A stretch of DNA of 45,606 nt from Nevskiaceae bacterium (lineage in GTDB: Bacteria > Pseudomonadota > Gammaproteobacteria > Nevskiales > Nevskiaceae): contig JAKFXK010000018.1 of assembly GCA_021731445.1 (NCBI GenBank), positions 1 to 45,606 on the forward strand, written 5' to 3'. Position 1 is the stretch's first letter, and every line of letters starts with the position of its first letter. This document shows, in pieces, positions 15,687 to 24,332 of the stretch. The position numbers and the translations under genes are program-made. The notes below the pieces were generated by a model that searched no databases, was not told where the DNA came from, and was given only the letters and a program-made list of their open reading frames with translations.

Positions 15687-16487
15687 GAGACCAGCGGTCT
15701 GGAACAGATCGGCACGCGGCTTGATGCGCGCCATGAGAAAACGCCTGGCGATCTTGCCGCCGTTGAGCCAGGCGATCTTGCTGCCGCTCTTGCTCATCGC
15801 CAGCATCTCTCCGATCAGCCAGGGCGCGACGGTGTCCGGCAGATCGCAGAGCACGTTCATCAGCTTGCGGCTCTTGGCAAAGTTGACCGGGTCGGCCTTG
15901 ATCTCGCGCAGCACGCCCTCGGTCAACAATATGCCCGGCCGCACCTTGCCGACCAGCACCGGCGTGCCTGCCAGCTCCTTGGTCAGCGCCGTGGTCAGGT
16001 AGTCCAGCCCGCGCTTGGTGCTGCCGTAGATGCCCATGCCGGGAAAGTACTCACCGTCCGAGCCACCGCCGAGGATGTTGAAGATGCGTCCCGCGCCTTG
16101 CGCCAGCATGCCGCGCGCTGCCACCTGGCTGCCGTGGATGGTGCCCAGCACGTTGGTGCTGACCATGCTGCGCACATCCGCCGCCGAGGTCTCGATGATC
16201 TTGCGCGTGGTGTGGGCAACACCGGCGTTGTTGATCCAGACATCCACACGTCCGAAGCTGGCGACCGCCTTGCTCCACAGCGCTTCCACCTGCGTCACGT
16301 CGGTCACGTCGGTTGCAAGGCCGGTGATCTTGCCGGTGCCGCCGCCCTGCTCAATGGCGGCGATGGCCTCTGTCACCGCCTGCGCCGTGCGGCCGCTGAT
16401 GACGACGTTGTGGCCTGCTGCCACGCCGTGCTTCGCCAGCGCAAAGCCAATGCCCTTGGTGCTGCCGGTGATGACGAAAGTGGCCAT
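15684..16487 (-). CDS. NOL/NYC1-like short-chain dehydrogenase 2
   Basis: A 267-residue SDR paralogous to 13767-14567. TGSTKGIG (7-14), WINNAG (84-89), S143, Y154 and K158 make a complete active site. The NOL-like segment around the catalytic Ser is GRIFNILGGGSDGEYFPG, close to plant NOL, followed by GIYGSTKRGLDYLTTAL and PDTVAPWLIGEML. It starts 2 bases after the epimerase stop in the same operon. Having two NOL-like enzymes may mean two carbonyl positions or oxidation states (for example C7 formyl of chlorophyll b versus a bilin formyl), but that is speculation. Its stop codon coincides with the end of a MITE-like element, so the last residues may have been changed by the insertion. Confidence 0.75.
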   Translation of the reverse strand: MATFVITGSTKGIGFALAKHGVAAGHNVVISGRTAQAVTEAIAAIEQGGGTGKITGLATDVTDVTQVEALWSKAVASFGRVDVWINNAGVAHTTRKIIETSAADVRSMVSTNVLGTIHGSQVAARGMLAQGAGRIFNILGGGSDGEYFPGMGIYGSTKRGLDYLTTALTKELAGTPVLVGKVRPGILLTEGVLREIKADPVNFAKSRKLMNVLCDLPDTVAPWLIGEMLAMSKSGSKIAWLNGGKIARRFLMARIKPRADLFQTAGL

Positions 16488-16489
16488 GA

Positions 16490-17341
16490 TTATTTGAGCG
16501 GGTGATCGGGATCGGTGTGCGTCGGCGTGTATCCGGTCGCATAAATCTTCTGCGCCGAGATACGCCGCGTCGGTGCCTTGATCTGGCTCAGGAACTCCAG
16601 CGTCGGCAGTGCGTGGCGCTGGCACAGCGTGCCGAACACCTCGGCATTGGTCTTTGGCAGGCCTTGATCGAAGCAGACGTTGTAGACGCCGGTGAGGTTC
16701 TTGCGCAGCGCATGCTCGGCGGCGGCAACCACATCCATGAAGTGGATGATGTAGAGCAGCGCATCGCCACTGAACGGCGCCTTGCCGCCCATGATCTGGT
16801 GCGCCAGCCGCACCCGCTGTTCAAAGCTCATGTCGCCGGGTGCGCCATAGATGTCCGGCAGGCGCAGCACGCAACCCTGGCCGCTGGCCAGCACCGCCTG
16901 CTCGGCCTGCGCATAGAACCGCGCCGAAGGCTCGATGGCATTGCCCACCGGGGTTGCCTCGGTGATCGGCTCGCTGCCGGGGCCGCCATCGCCATACACC
17001 GAGAACGAGGAGAGAAACACCACGCGCGGATGTGCTGCCGCAGCGCTCTCGCAGCTGGTCACCAGCGCATCGCGGTAGGTGGCCTCGCGCTCTTCGCGGT
17101 TCTTCGCCTGCCGCACATTGGGCGCGACGGTGGCGACGATGGCGTCAACGCCCACCGCAATCTCGCGGATGCGCGCCGCATCGCTGCCGCGCAGCACATG
17201 CACTTCGTCGGCGAACTCGCGCAGCGCTTCCACCTTGCCGGCTGTGGTGGTGGTGCCGATTACCTGCACGCCCTCGGCACGGAAACGTGCGGCGAGGGCC
17301 TTGCCCACATGGCCGAGGCCCAAGATCAACAGCTTTTGCAT
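16490..17341 (-). CDS. NAD-dependent epimerase/reductase family (extended SDR)
   Basis: A 283-residue Rossmann protein beginning MQKLLILGLGHVGKALAARF with the dinucleotide motif GLGHVG, SSFSVYGDGG in the middle and VLRLPDIYGAPGD further on. It is of the type usually annotated as NAD-dependent epimerase, which also contains reductases acting on flavonoids and the vinyl group of chlorophyllides. ATG 17341 is chosen over an upstream in-frame ATG at 17359 because GGGAG sits just before it. It is the first gene of the reverse operon with the NOL-like and RCCR-like genes and starts 24 bases from regulatory site C. A reduction of a tetrapyrrole side chain would fit, but the substrate is unknown. Confidence 0.7.
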   Translation of the reverse strand: MQKLLILGLGHVGKALAARFRAEGVQVIGTTTTAGKVEALREFADEVHVLRGSDAARIREIAVGVDAIVATVAPNVRQAKNREEREATYRDALVTSCESAAAAHPRVVFLSSFSVYGDGGPGSEPITEATPVGNAIEPSARFYAQAEQAVLASGQGCVLRLPDIYGAPGDMSFEQRVRLAHQIMGGKAPFSGDALLYIIHFMDVVAAAEHALRKNLTGVYNVCFDQGLPKTNAEVFGTLCQRHALPTLEFLSQIKAPTRRISAQKIYATGYTPTHTDPDHPLK

Positions 17342-17364
17342 CGACCGCTCCCATTGCATTTATA

Positions 17365-17387
17365 TTGTTATATCATTGATACAACAA
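17365..17387. promoter_or_regulatory. Regulatory site C: 23-base operator-like palindrome
   Basis: Arms TTGTTATATCA and TGATACAACAA around a single T match at 10 of 11 positions. It lies centrally in the 67-base gap between the divergent epimerase (start 17341) and MFS (start 17409) genes, about 22-24 bases from each. Its TATCA/TGATA core agrees with sites B, E and F. The length and symmetry suit a TetR-type dimer; this is inferred. Confidence 0.6.
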
Positions 17388-17408
17388 ACCGCACAACGGC
17401 CCCTCGCA

Positions 17409-18695
17409 ATGACTACCCATCGCACGCTCGGCATCCAGCTCATCCCCGGTGTTCGGCGTGGTCATCTGTGGACCTATCTCTTCGTCGCGGTGATCTCCTC
17501 CGCCTACGCCGGCGCGCTGGCGGTGCTGCAACCGGGCCTGCTGCACGCCATGGGCATCGCGCCCGGCGAGCAGGCCATGCTCACCGGCCTGCTCTCGGCC
17601 CTGCAGGAGCTGGTGTTCATCGCCCTGCTCGGCCCCATCGGCGCACTTGCCGACCGCGTCGGTCGGCGTCTGGTCTATGCGCTCGGTCTGCTCGTCACCG
17701 GCATCGGCTACGCGCTGTATGCGCAGGCCGGCTCGGTGACAGAGCTGATCGCCCTGCGCCTCATCGTCGCCCTCGGCAGTGCGGCGATGGTGGGCATGAT
17801 GGTGACGGTGATCGCCGACTACCCGCAGGAGCAGGATCGCGGCAAGGCCAATGGCCTGCAGGGTGTGGTGGCAACACTCGGCGCCTTCATTCCGCCGATG
17901 CTGCTGGCGCTGCCCAGCGTGTTCGCGGCCAAGGGCTATAGCGAAATCGGCGCGCAGCAGGCCACCTTCGCAGTGGCCGGCAGCCTTGGCGTGTTCGCGG
18001 CGGTGATTGCCGCACTCGGTCTTTCCGCCCAGGCCGGGCGCATCGCCGCCAGCGCACAGCCGGCACTCGGCACCCTGCTGCGCCAGGGCCTTGCCAGCAC
18101 CCGCAACCCCGGCATCGCGCTGGCGTGTGCTGCCGCCTTCACCTCGCGCGGCGTGCTGGCTGTCACCGGCGCCTTCATGAGCCTGTGGCTGATCCAGTAC
18201 GGCACCGGCACGCTGGGCCTGAGTGGCAGCGAGGCCATGAAACAGCTGGCGCTGCCGCGCGTGCTCTGCATCGTCACCGGCGCGCTGTTCGGCGCGATCC
18301 TGATGGGGTTTCTGAGTGATCGCATCCGCCGTGTCACCGCCGTTGCGGTGGCTGCCGGCCTGACCGCAGCGGTCTATCTCGCGCTGTTCTTCGTCAAGGA
18401 CCCGACCGCACCCTGGGTGTTTTATCTGCTGGGCCTGATGGGCATTGCCGAGATCAGCGCCTTCGTCAGCAGCCAGGCCCTGATCGGCGAGCGCGCACCG
18501 GTGGCACTGCGCGGCGTGGTGATCGGCTTCTTCGGCGTGGCCGGTGCGGTTGGCATCCTGTTCGGCACCAGTCTGGGTGGTGTGCTGTTCCGCGACATTG
18601 GCCCCAGCGCGCCGTTCGTGCTGTTTGGGGCCATCAACCTGCTGGTGTTTGTCTGGGCGCTGCGCTTGCGCCGCCAGCCGGACCGCACCGCATGA
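17409..18695 (+). CDS. MFS transporter 2
   Basis: A 428-residue major facilitator paralogous to 9566-10870. Motif A is GALADRVGRRLVYALG. The shared RGKANGLQGVVATLGAF and SRGVLAVTGAFMSLWLIQYG segments show common origin with carrier 1. About 12 helices are expected. ATG 17409 fits the start of homologous sequence (TTHRTLGIQLIPGVRRGHLW precedes helix 1). It is the first gene of the forward operon after regulatory site C and overlaps the monooxygenase gene by ATGA. It probably imports a substrate or exports an intermediate of the same pathway. Confidence 0.85.
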   Translation: MTTHRTLGIQLIPGVRRGHLWTYLFVAVISSAYAGALAVLQPGLLHAMGIAPGEQAMLTGLLSALQELVFIALLGPIGALADRVGRRLVYALGLLVTGIGYALYAQAGSVTELIALRLIVALGSAAMVGMMVTVIADYPQEQDRGKANGLQGVVATLGAFIPPMLLALPSVFAAKGYSEIGAQQATFAVAGSLGVFAAVIAALGLSAQAGRIAASAQPALGTLLRQGLASTRNPGIALACAAAFTSRGVLAVTGAFMSLWLIQYGTGTLGLSGSEAMKQLALPRVLCIVTGALFGAILMGFLSDRIRRVTAVAVAAGLTAAVYLALFFVKDPTAPWVFYLLGLMGIAEISAFVSSQALIGERAPVALRGVVIGFFGVAGAVGILFGTSLGGVLFRDIGPSAPFVLFGAINLLVFVWALRLRRQPDRTA

Positions 18696-19894
18696 GCCAT
18701 TCCATCCTCATCGCTGGCGCCGGCCCCTGCGGCTCGGTGCTCGCGCTGTATCTCGCCCAGCGCGGCATCGCGGTGACGCTGCTGGAGAAACACCAGAGCC
18801 TGCCGCGCGATCTGCGTGCCTCCACCTTTCACCCGCCCTCGCTGGAGATGCTGCACGCGCTCGGCGTGGCAGAGACGATGATCGCGCAGGGCCTGGTGGT
18901 GGATCGCTACCAGTACCGCGACCGCAAGAGCGGCGAAGTGGCCGAGTTCAACATGGGCCTGATCGCGGATGAAACCGCCTTCCCGTTCCGCCTGCAGCTC
19001 GAACAGTACGAGATGACGCAGATCGTCAACGCCAAGCTGCGCGAGTATCCGAGCGCCACAGTGCTGTTCGGGCACGAGGTCTTGAGTGCCACGCAGAACG
19101 AACACACGGTGACGGTGGAGGTCGCCACGCCTGAAGGCCGCAAGAGTTTCACCACGCCCTTTTTGATCGGCACCGATGGCGCCAGCAGCATGGTGCGCAA
19201 GGCTGCGGGGATTGGTTTCGGCGGCTTCACCTACGACGAGAAATTCCTGGTGGTGAGCACGCCGTTCCCGCTGGAAACCGCGTTCGACAACCTGAGCTAC
19301 GTCAACTACATCTCCGACCCGGACGAGTGGTGCGTGGTGCTGCGCACCGAGAAGCTCTGGCGCGTGCTGTTTCCGGTGTCGCCGAAAACGCCTGAGGAAG
19401 AAGCCTTCGTGCTCTCCGAGGCGCATGTGCAGGCGCGGCTGCAACACCTGCATGCGCGGGCAGAGCCGTACGAGATCGGCCACCGCACGCTCTACAAGGT
19501 GCATCAGCGCGTCTCCGAAACCTATTACAAGGGCCGCATCGTGCTGGCCGGCGATGCCTGCCACATCAACAACCCGCTCGGCGGCATGGGCATGAATGGC
19601 GGCATCCACGATGCCTACAACCTCGCAGGCAAGCTGGTCGAGATCATCGAAGGCGGTGCCGAGCACGGTGAGCGCTTTGCCCACTACGACCGCCAGCGCC
19701 GCGAGCTGGCGGTGCGATTCGTGCAGGAGCACACCATCAGCAACAAGAAGCTGATGGAATCCACCGACCCCGACGTTCAGATCAAGCGCCAGCAGATGCT
19801 GATGGACACCGCCGCCGACCCCGTGAAGGCCAGGGCCTTCATCCTTGAGCGCGCGATGATTCACTGCGTGCGCGACAGCCTGGCAGTGACCTGA
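18692..19894 (+). CDS. FAD-dependent aromatic-hydroxylase-type monooxygenase
   Basis: A 400-residue group A flavoprotein monooxygenase. The FAD motif GAGPCG is at residues 9-14, a GTDGASSMVR (DG) motif lies mid-protein, and GRIVLAGDACHINNPLGGMG (GD motif) near residue 290 contacts the ribityl chain. Relatives hydroxylate or oxidatively cleave activated rings using NAD(P)H and oxygen. It is coupled to the MFS gene by a 4-base overlap. In the tetrapyrrole interpretation it is a candidate for oxidising a pyrrole or methine bridge to release maleimide-type fragments. That role rests on context only; an ordinary phenol hydroxylase cannot be excluded. Confidence 0.85.
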   Translation: MSHSILIAGAGPCGSVLALYLAQRGIAVTLLEKHQSLPRDLRASTFHPPSLEMLHALGVAETMIAQGLVVDRYQYRDRKSGEVAEFNMGLIADETAFPFRLQLEQYEMTQIVNAKLREYPSATVLFGHEVLSATQNEHTVTVEVATPEGRKSFTTPFLIGTDGASSMVRKAAGIGFGGFTYDEKFLVVSTPFPLETAFDNLSYVNYISDPDEWCVVLRTEKLWRVLFPVSPKTPEEEAFVLSEAHVQARLQHLHARAEPYEIGHRTLYKVHQRVSETYYKGRIVLAGDACHINNPLGGMGMNGGIHDAYNLAGKLVEIIEGGAEHGERFAHYDRQRRELAVRFVQEHTISNKKLMESTDPDVQIKRQQMLMDTAADPVKARAFILERAMIHCVRDSLAVT

Positions 19895-19908
19895 TGAATC
19901 TTCCTCTT

Positions 19909-20000
19909 GTCATTCCCGCGAAGGCGGGAATCCAGTTTTCGCCGCAAGGGCAAGCCACGTCGCTTCACGACGCCTGGATTCCCGCCTTCGCGGGAATGAC
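19909..20000. repeat. REP-doublet-like inverted repeat
   Basis: GTCATTCCCGCGAAGGCGGG and CCCGCCTTCGCGGGAATGAC are perfect inverses around a 50-base core. It fills most of the gap between the monooxygenase and hydrolase genes. Confidence 0.9.
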
Positions 20001-20021
20001 GAATATTCGGGGAACACGCAC

Positions 20022-20978
20022 TTGAACATCCTGCGTGGGATATTGAAATGGCTGCTGCGCCTAACGCTCGCGCTGCTCATCGGCATCGCGCTCTACGTGG
20101 CTTACGCCCACTGGGCCTGGCGCGATATTCCGGTCGCCAAGCTCGAACAGAAATACGGCGGCGACACGCTGCGCACGGCCGTGGTCGATGGCCTGGCCAT
20201 TCGCTACCAATTGCAAGGCAGCGGGCCAGCACTGGTGCTGATCCACTCCCACTACATGGACATGGGTCTGTGGGATGACTGGCTGCCGCTGCTGACGCCG
20301 CACTTCACAGTGCTGCGCTACGACCTTGCCGGCCACGGCCTCACCGGGCCGGATGCGACGGGCGTCTACACCGTCGCGCGCGATGTCGCCCTGCTCGATG
20401 GCCTGCTGCAGCAATTGCAGATCACCGATGTGGCGCTGGTGGGTTCGAGCCTGGGCGGCAACATCGCCTTCACCTTTGCGGCACAACAAGCTGAGCGCGT
20501 GCGCGCGCTGGTGCTGGTGAACTCCGGTGGCCTGAAGCGCGCCAACAGCCGCAGCCGCGGCGAGATCCCGGCCTGGGCCGATCAGCTGATGCCGCTGGTG
20601 CCGCCTGTGGCACTCAACCGTTTTCTGCGCTGGATGGCGGCTGACAATGCGCCGCTGGCCGATGCACTGACGCCACGCTTCGTCGATGGCTGGCGGCGTG
20701 AGGGCAACCGCGTGGCCGAGCTGTCGCGCCTGCGCCAGTTCGAGACCGGCGAGCCGGACGCGCTGCTCGCCGCCATCACCGCACCGACGCTGATCCTCTG
20801 GGGCGAGCACAACCCGCAGCTGCCGGTGGCACTGGCAGAGCAGTTCGAGCGCAAGCTCACCGCTGCGCGCGCGGTGCAGCGCAAGACTTACCCCGGTGCG
20901 GGCCACCTGTTGCCGGTGGAGCGGCCGGCAGAGACAGCTGCCGACACGCTGGCCTTTTTGCAGCGCGAGGATTTGTGA
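20022..20978 (+). CDS. Membrane-anchored alpha/beta hydrolase
   Basis: A 318-residue hydrolase starting at TTG 20022, with GGGGAA about 8 bases upstream. Residues 8-28 (ILKWLLRLTLALLIGIALYV region) form a membrane anchor or uncleaved signal, so the catalytic part probably faces the periplasm. The elbow is ALVGSSLGGNIAF, an acid is likely in LILWGEHNP, and the His is in YPGAGHLLPVE. It looks like a classic MEST/epoxide-hydrolase-like esterase; pheophytinase of plants is in the same broad group. It is coupled to the next hydrolase by the ATGA at 20975. A dephytylating or methylesterase role would fit the cluster but is not shown by the sequence. Confidence 0.75.
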   Translation: MNILRGILKWLLRLTLALLIGIALYVAYAHWAWRDIPVAKLEQKYGGDTLRTAVVDGLAIRYQLQGSGPALVLIHSHYMDMGLWDDWLPLLTPHFTVLRYDLAGHGLTGPDATGVYTVARDVALLDGLLQQLQITDVALVGSSLGGNIAFTFAAQQAERVRALVLVNSGGLKRANSRSRGEIPAWADQLMPLVPPVALNRFLRWMAADNAPLADALTPRFVDGWRREGNRVAELSRLRQFETGEPDALLAAITAPTLILWGEHNPQLPVALAEQFERKLTAARAVQRKTYPGAGHLLPVERPAETAADTLAFLQREDL

Positions 20979-21003
20979 TGAACAGACACTCCACCAACAC
21001 ACT

Positions 21004-21084
21004 GTCATTCCCGCGCAGGCGGGAATCCAGGTGTCCGTACCGACCGCAAACACATACCTGGATTCCCGCCTTCGCGGGAATGAC
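21004..21084. repeat. REP-doublet-like inverted repeat inserted at the 5' end of a hydrolase gene
   Basis: GTCATTCCCGCGCAGGCGGG and CCCGCCTTCGCGGGAATGAC flank a short core. The frame of the hydrolase gene stays open through it, coding the familiar repeat-derived peptides SFPRRRESR and WIPAFAGMT. Its last bases, aatgac, supply the ATG at 21080. Confidence 0.9.
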
Positions 21085-22096
21085 AAATCAAGTGAAGTTG
21101 GCTTTGCTCGCACTCACTCTGGTGCTAGTCGCCTGCAGCAAGGATGTCCCCCTCGAACCGGCCCAACCTCTCAAGGCCAGCACCGAGCAACTGGCGACCA
21201 TCCCCAATCTCACCCCCGGCCCCCACAAGGTGCTCAAGGGCGAGCCGGTGCAATGGCAGATCGGCGGGCAAGACCTGCGCCTGCGCATCGTGCAGCCCGA
21301 AGGCACCGGCCCCTTCCCGCTGGTGATCTTCTCGCACGGCAACTGGTCGGACATCACCAAATACGATGCGCTGCTCGAACACTGGGCCAGCCACGGCTAT
21401 CTCATCCTCGTGCCCTATCACGCGGATGGTGGCGGCATGGCGCGCGGCATCTTCAACAGCCTGCGCAAAGGCAATGAGGGCCTGATCGCGGCACGGGTTG
21501 CCGATGTAAAACTCCTGCTCGATCACCTCGCGGAGGTCGATGCCCTCGAAGCCGGGCTCGCGGCGCGCATTGATCGCTCGCGCATCGCAGTGGCCGGGCA
21601 CTCCTTCGGCGCTTTCACCGCGCAGCAGATGATTGGTGCTGCTGCCGTGAATCCTGAAACCGGCGCGCGAGTCGAGGGCCGCGATGCCCGCGTGCGCGCG
21701 GTGATGGCGATCTCGCCGCCGGGGCCGATGTTCAAGATCATCAACGAGCAGTCCTGGCTGAATGTCGATGCGCCGATGCTGGTCACCACCGGCACCTGGG
21801 ATGTGAACAAGCAGTTCTGGCCCGACTGGCGCGAGCACACGCTGTCGTTCAACACCGCCAAGCCGGGCCTCAACTGGCTGCTGGTGGTGCAGGGTGCGGA
21901 TCACTACCTGGGCAACCTCATCTGCCGGCCCGAACGCGAGCAGCCGCCGCAGCCCGACGCGCTGCGCATGGTCAATGCCACGGCGGTCGCTTTCCTCAAT
22001 GCCCATCTGCGTGACGACCTGGGCGCGCGAGCCTGGCTCGACGCCGCCACGCTTGAAAACCTCACCGACGGGTTTGCCCGCCTGAGCCACCGCTGA
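21080..22096 (+). CDS. Lipoprotein alpha/beta hydrolase (PAF-acetylhydrolase/chlorophyllase-like)
   Basis: From ATG 21080 the product is 338 residues, with a lipoprotein signal (LALLALTLVLVACSKD). The elbow is VAGHSFGAFTAQQM; FPLVIFSHGNWSD and YLILVPYHADGG resemble the chlorophyllase/PAF-acetylhydrolase fold, and a late GADHYLG carries the likely His. The open frame reaches back to an ATG at 20975 that overlaps the previous stop (ATGA), but residues 10-35 of that longer form come from an inserted palindromic repeat and would bury the signal peptide. I therefore prefer 21080, whose start codon the repeat itself provides. A second extracytoplasmic esterase beside the chlorophyllase-like lipoprotein suggests de-esterification before uptake. 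It overlaps the next MFS gene by one base. Confidence 0.7.
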   Translation: MTNQVKLALLALTLVLVACSKDVPLEPAQPLKASTEQLATIPNLTPGPHKVLKGEPVQWQIGGQDLRLRIVQPEGTGPFPLVIFSHGNWSDITKYDALLEHWASHGYLILVPYHADGGGMARGIFNSLRKGNEGLIAARVADVKLLLDHLAEVDALEAGLAARIDRSRIAVAGHSFGAFTAQQMIGAAAVNPETGARVEGRDARVRAVMAISPPGPMFKIINEQSWLNVDAPMLVTTGTWDVNKQFWPDWREHTLSFNTAKPGLNWLLVVQGADHYLGNLICRPEREQPPQPDALRMVNATAVAFLNAHLRDDLGARAWLDAATLENLTDGFARLSHR

Positions 22097-23280
22097 TGTC
22101 AAACCGCAGCCCCATGTTCGTGCTGTTTCTCACCGTGCTGATCGACCTGATCGGCTTCGGCATCATCATTCCCATCCTGCCGTTTGCCGCGCCCCAGTTC
22201 GGCGCCAGCGAACTCGACATCGCCCTGATCATCGTCGTCTATTCGGTGTGCGGCGCCCTCACCAGCCCGCTGTGGGGACGCCTGTCAGACCGCTGGGGCC
22301 GCAAGAAAACCCTGCTCGCCTGTCTGGCCGGCAGTGCCGTGTGTTCGCTGATGCTGGCCTTCGTCACCACACTGGCGGCCCTGTACTTGGTGCGTGTGGT
22401 GGCGGGCTGTTTTTCCGGCAACTTTGGCGTGGCCACCGCCATGGCGGCGGACTTGAGCACCCCGCAGAACCGGGCGCGGGCCATGGGCACCGTCGGTGCG
22501 GCGTTTGGCTTAGGCATGGTGGTCGGCCCCTCGCTCGGCGGCTTGCTGGCCGGGCCGGAAGCCAGCCTGCTGCTGCCGGGGCTGGTGGCGGCTGGCCTCA
22601 CCGTTGCCGCCATCGTGTTCGGCGTGCTGCTGCTGCCCGAAACCATTGCGGCCGCTGCCGCCAAAGGCCCGCGTGAGTCCATGCGCCGCCTGCTGACGCG
22701 CACCGGCAATGGCGGGCTGATGACGCAGTTCGTGGTGCTCACCGGCGCGATCAGCACGGTCAGCTATCTGTTCCCGCTGGCCACCGGCCACTACCTGGGC
22801 TGGGGGCCACGGGAAGTCGGCATCGTCTTCGGCATCCAGGGCCTGTGCATGGCGGCCTTGCAGGCCGGGCTGGTGGGCAAGCTGGCGCAGCGGTTTGGCG
22901 AACTGGCGCTGCTGAAGGTGGCGCTGACCCTGATGATTGGCGGGTTTTCGATTGCCACCGTCGCGCACACCCAGCCACTGCTGCTGGCCGGATTCTTCAT
23001 CTCCATCACCGGTGCGGCCTGCTGCCCGCCGGTACTCAACAGCCTGCTTTCGCAACGCACCCCACCGCAGTTGCGCGGGCAGATGATGGGCACCTCGGGT
23101 GCTGCCTCGTCCTGGGGCCGGGTGTTTGGGCCCCTGCTGGCAGGCCTGGCACTGAGCCAGTTTGGCTATACGGCTGCCTGGGCACTCGGTGCCATCGCCG
23201 GCATCGCCACACTGCTCTGGGCCCTGCAGACCAACGTTGCCGATCCCGTGCTGCCTGCGGCACCCCCATCCAACATCTGA
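22096..23280 (+). CDS. MFS transporter 3 (TetA/multidrug-type)
   Basis: A 394-residue carrier. The N-terminus LIDLIGFGIIIPILPFAAPQ and motif A WGRLSDRWGRKKTLL are those of TetA-like proton-coupled exporters. It is not a close relative of carriers 1 and 2. The TGATG junction with the upstream hydrolase shows tight coupling. Export of toxic pigment fragments or of end products is a reasonable guess; import is also possible. Confidence 0.85.
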   Translation: MSNRSPMFVLFLTVLIDLIGFGIIIPILPFAAPQFGASELDIALIIVVYSVCGALTSPLWGRLSDRWGRKKTLLACLAGSAVCSLMLAFVTTLAALYLVRVVAGCFSGNFGVATAMAADLSTPQNRARAMGTVGAAFGLGMVVGPSLGGLLAGPEASLLLPGLVAAGLTVAAIVFGVLLLPETIAAAAAKGPRESMRRLLTRTGNGGLMTQFVVLTGAISTVSYLFPLATGHYLGWGPREVGIVFGIQGLCMAALQAGLVGKLAQRFGELALLKVALTLMIGGFSIATVAHTQPLLLAGFFISITGAACCPPVLNSLLSQRTPPQLRGQMMGTSGAASSWGRVFGPLLAGLALSQFGYTAAWALGAIAGIATLLWALQTNVADPVLPAAPPSNI

Positions 23281-23315
23281 TCCAGCATCTGAACATTCAC
23301 GAGTAAGGAGACCCC

Positions 23316-24206
23316 ATGCGCCCGCACGTCGAACTGATTGACGAGAAAGACCTGATCTTCCACCCCGCCGAACTCGAAGGCGGTATGGGCACCGCCCTGC
23401 AACGCAACATGGCCTACGACGAGGAGGACGGCTCGGTGAGCGCGAAGATCCACTTCGAGACCGACTGGTCGCGCCCGGCAGGCGTGCAGAAGGCGCAGAT
23501 CGAGTGGTACATCCTCAAGGGCGAGGTGCAGTTTGGCGATCAGACCCTGGTCGCCAACGATTACTGGATGACGCCCGGCGGCGTTGCGGCACCGGCACTC
23601 AAGGTAAAAGCCGGCACCGAGATTCTCTACTTCCGCGAGTTCGGCGACTGGCGCTTCACCGTCGGCGGCGGCGACCTGCCTGACGTGCGGCCTGACCAGA
23701 AAACCGTGGTCAAGCACGCCAGCACCATGCCCTGGATCGACGTGAAAGACGGCAGCCCGATGCGCTTCGACCTCGGCGGCACACCGGTGCCCGGCCTCTA
23801 CATCAAGATGCTGTTCCGCGACGAGAAGACCGGCTTCTACACGCGCCTGATCAAGGCCAAGCCGAACTGGGTCGAGCATCCGCTGGCGCACCACCCGGTG
23901 TACGAAGAGGCCTATTGCCTGGAAGGCAGCTTCGACTACAACTTCGGCAAGATGTGGCCCGGCACCTATTTCTTCCGCCCCGCACTGGTGCGCCACGGCG
24001 ACTTCGTGGCCGGCGATGAAGGCACGGTGTGGATCGTGCGCTGCGATGGTGATCTGGTGGACTGGTACACCGACAACGCCAGCATGGAGATGAAAGGCGA
24101 CCCGGTGAACTGGGGCCCTGGCTATCCGCACACCGTCGCACCCGTGCCCCTGCAGCCGGTACGCTCGCGCTCGATGGGCAAGATGGAAAATCCTTACTAC
24201 AGCTAG
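23316..24206 (+). CDS. Double-cupin protein (DUF4437/ChrR-like)
   Basis: A 296-residue protein with two cupin-like halves: residues about 30-115 (WYILKGEVQFGDQTLVANDY) and about 160-250 (VYEEAYCLEGSFDYNFGKMW followed by GTYFFRPALVRHGDFVAG). The second half contains His and Glu residues that could bind a metal; the first half has fewer. A strong AAGGAG ribosome site precedes ATG 23316. It could be a metal-dependent dioxygenase or isomerase, or a binding protein. Cupins often open rings in catabolic operons, so it is a candidate for an unassigned ring-cleavage step, without direct proof. Confidence 0.7.
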   Translation: MRPHVELIDEKDLIFHPAELEGGMGTALQRNMAYDEEDGSVSAKIHFETDWSRPAGVQKAQIEWYILKGEVQFGDQTLVANDYWMTPGGVAAPALKVKAGTEILYFREFGDWRFTVGGGDLPDVRPDQKTVVKHASTMPWIDVKDGSPMRFDLGGTPVPGLYIKMLFRDEKTGFYTRLIKAKPNWVEHPLAHHPVYEEAYCLEGSFDYNFGKMWPGTYFFRPALVRHGDFVAGDEGTVWIVRCDGDLVDWYTDNASMEMKGDPVNWGPGYPHTVAPVPLQPVRSRSMGKMENPYYS

Positions 24207-24236
24207 CCTTGTGTCCACTTCACAACATCTCAATCT

Positions 24237-24319
24237 GTCATTCCCGCGCAGGCGGGAATCCAGTTGGCTGTTGATGTTCTCCGCCCCCAAAACTGGATTC
24301 CCGCCTTCGCGGGAATGAC
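24237..24319. repeat. REP-doublet-like inverted repeat
   Basis: GTCATTCCCGCGCAGGCGGG and CCCGCCTTCGCGGGAATGAC surround a short core, filling the 126-base gap before the flavin reductase gene. It is the same subtype as the copies at 19909 and 21004. Confidence 0.9.
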
Positions 24320-24332
24320 GACAGGAGCCGCC

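Noticed and set aside
15429-15715. Several short overlapping open frames on both strands around 15429-15715
   Set aside because: They fall in a 270-base palindromic element whose two arms mirror each other; no ribosome sites or domains.
20975-21079. N-terminal 35 codons of the lipoprotein hydrolase as genuine protein
   Set aside because: They encode the standard translation of the dispersed repeat and would bury the lipoprotein signal; the start at 21080 is preferred.
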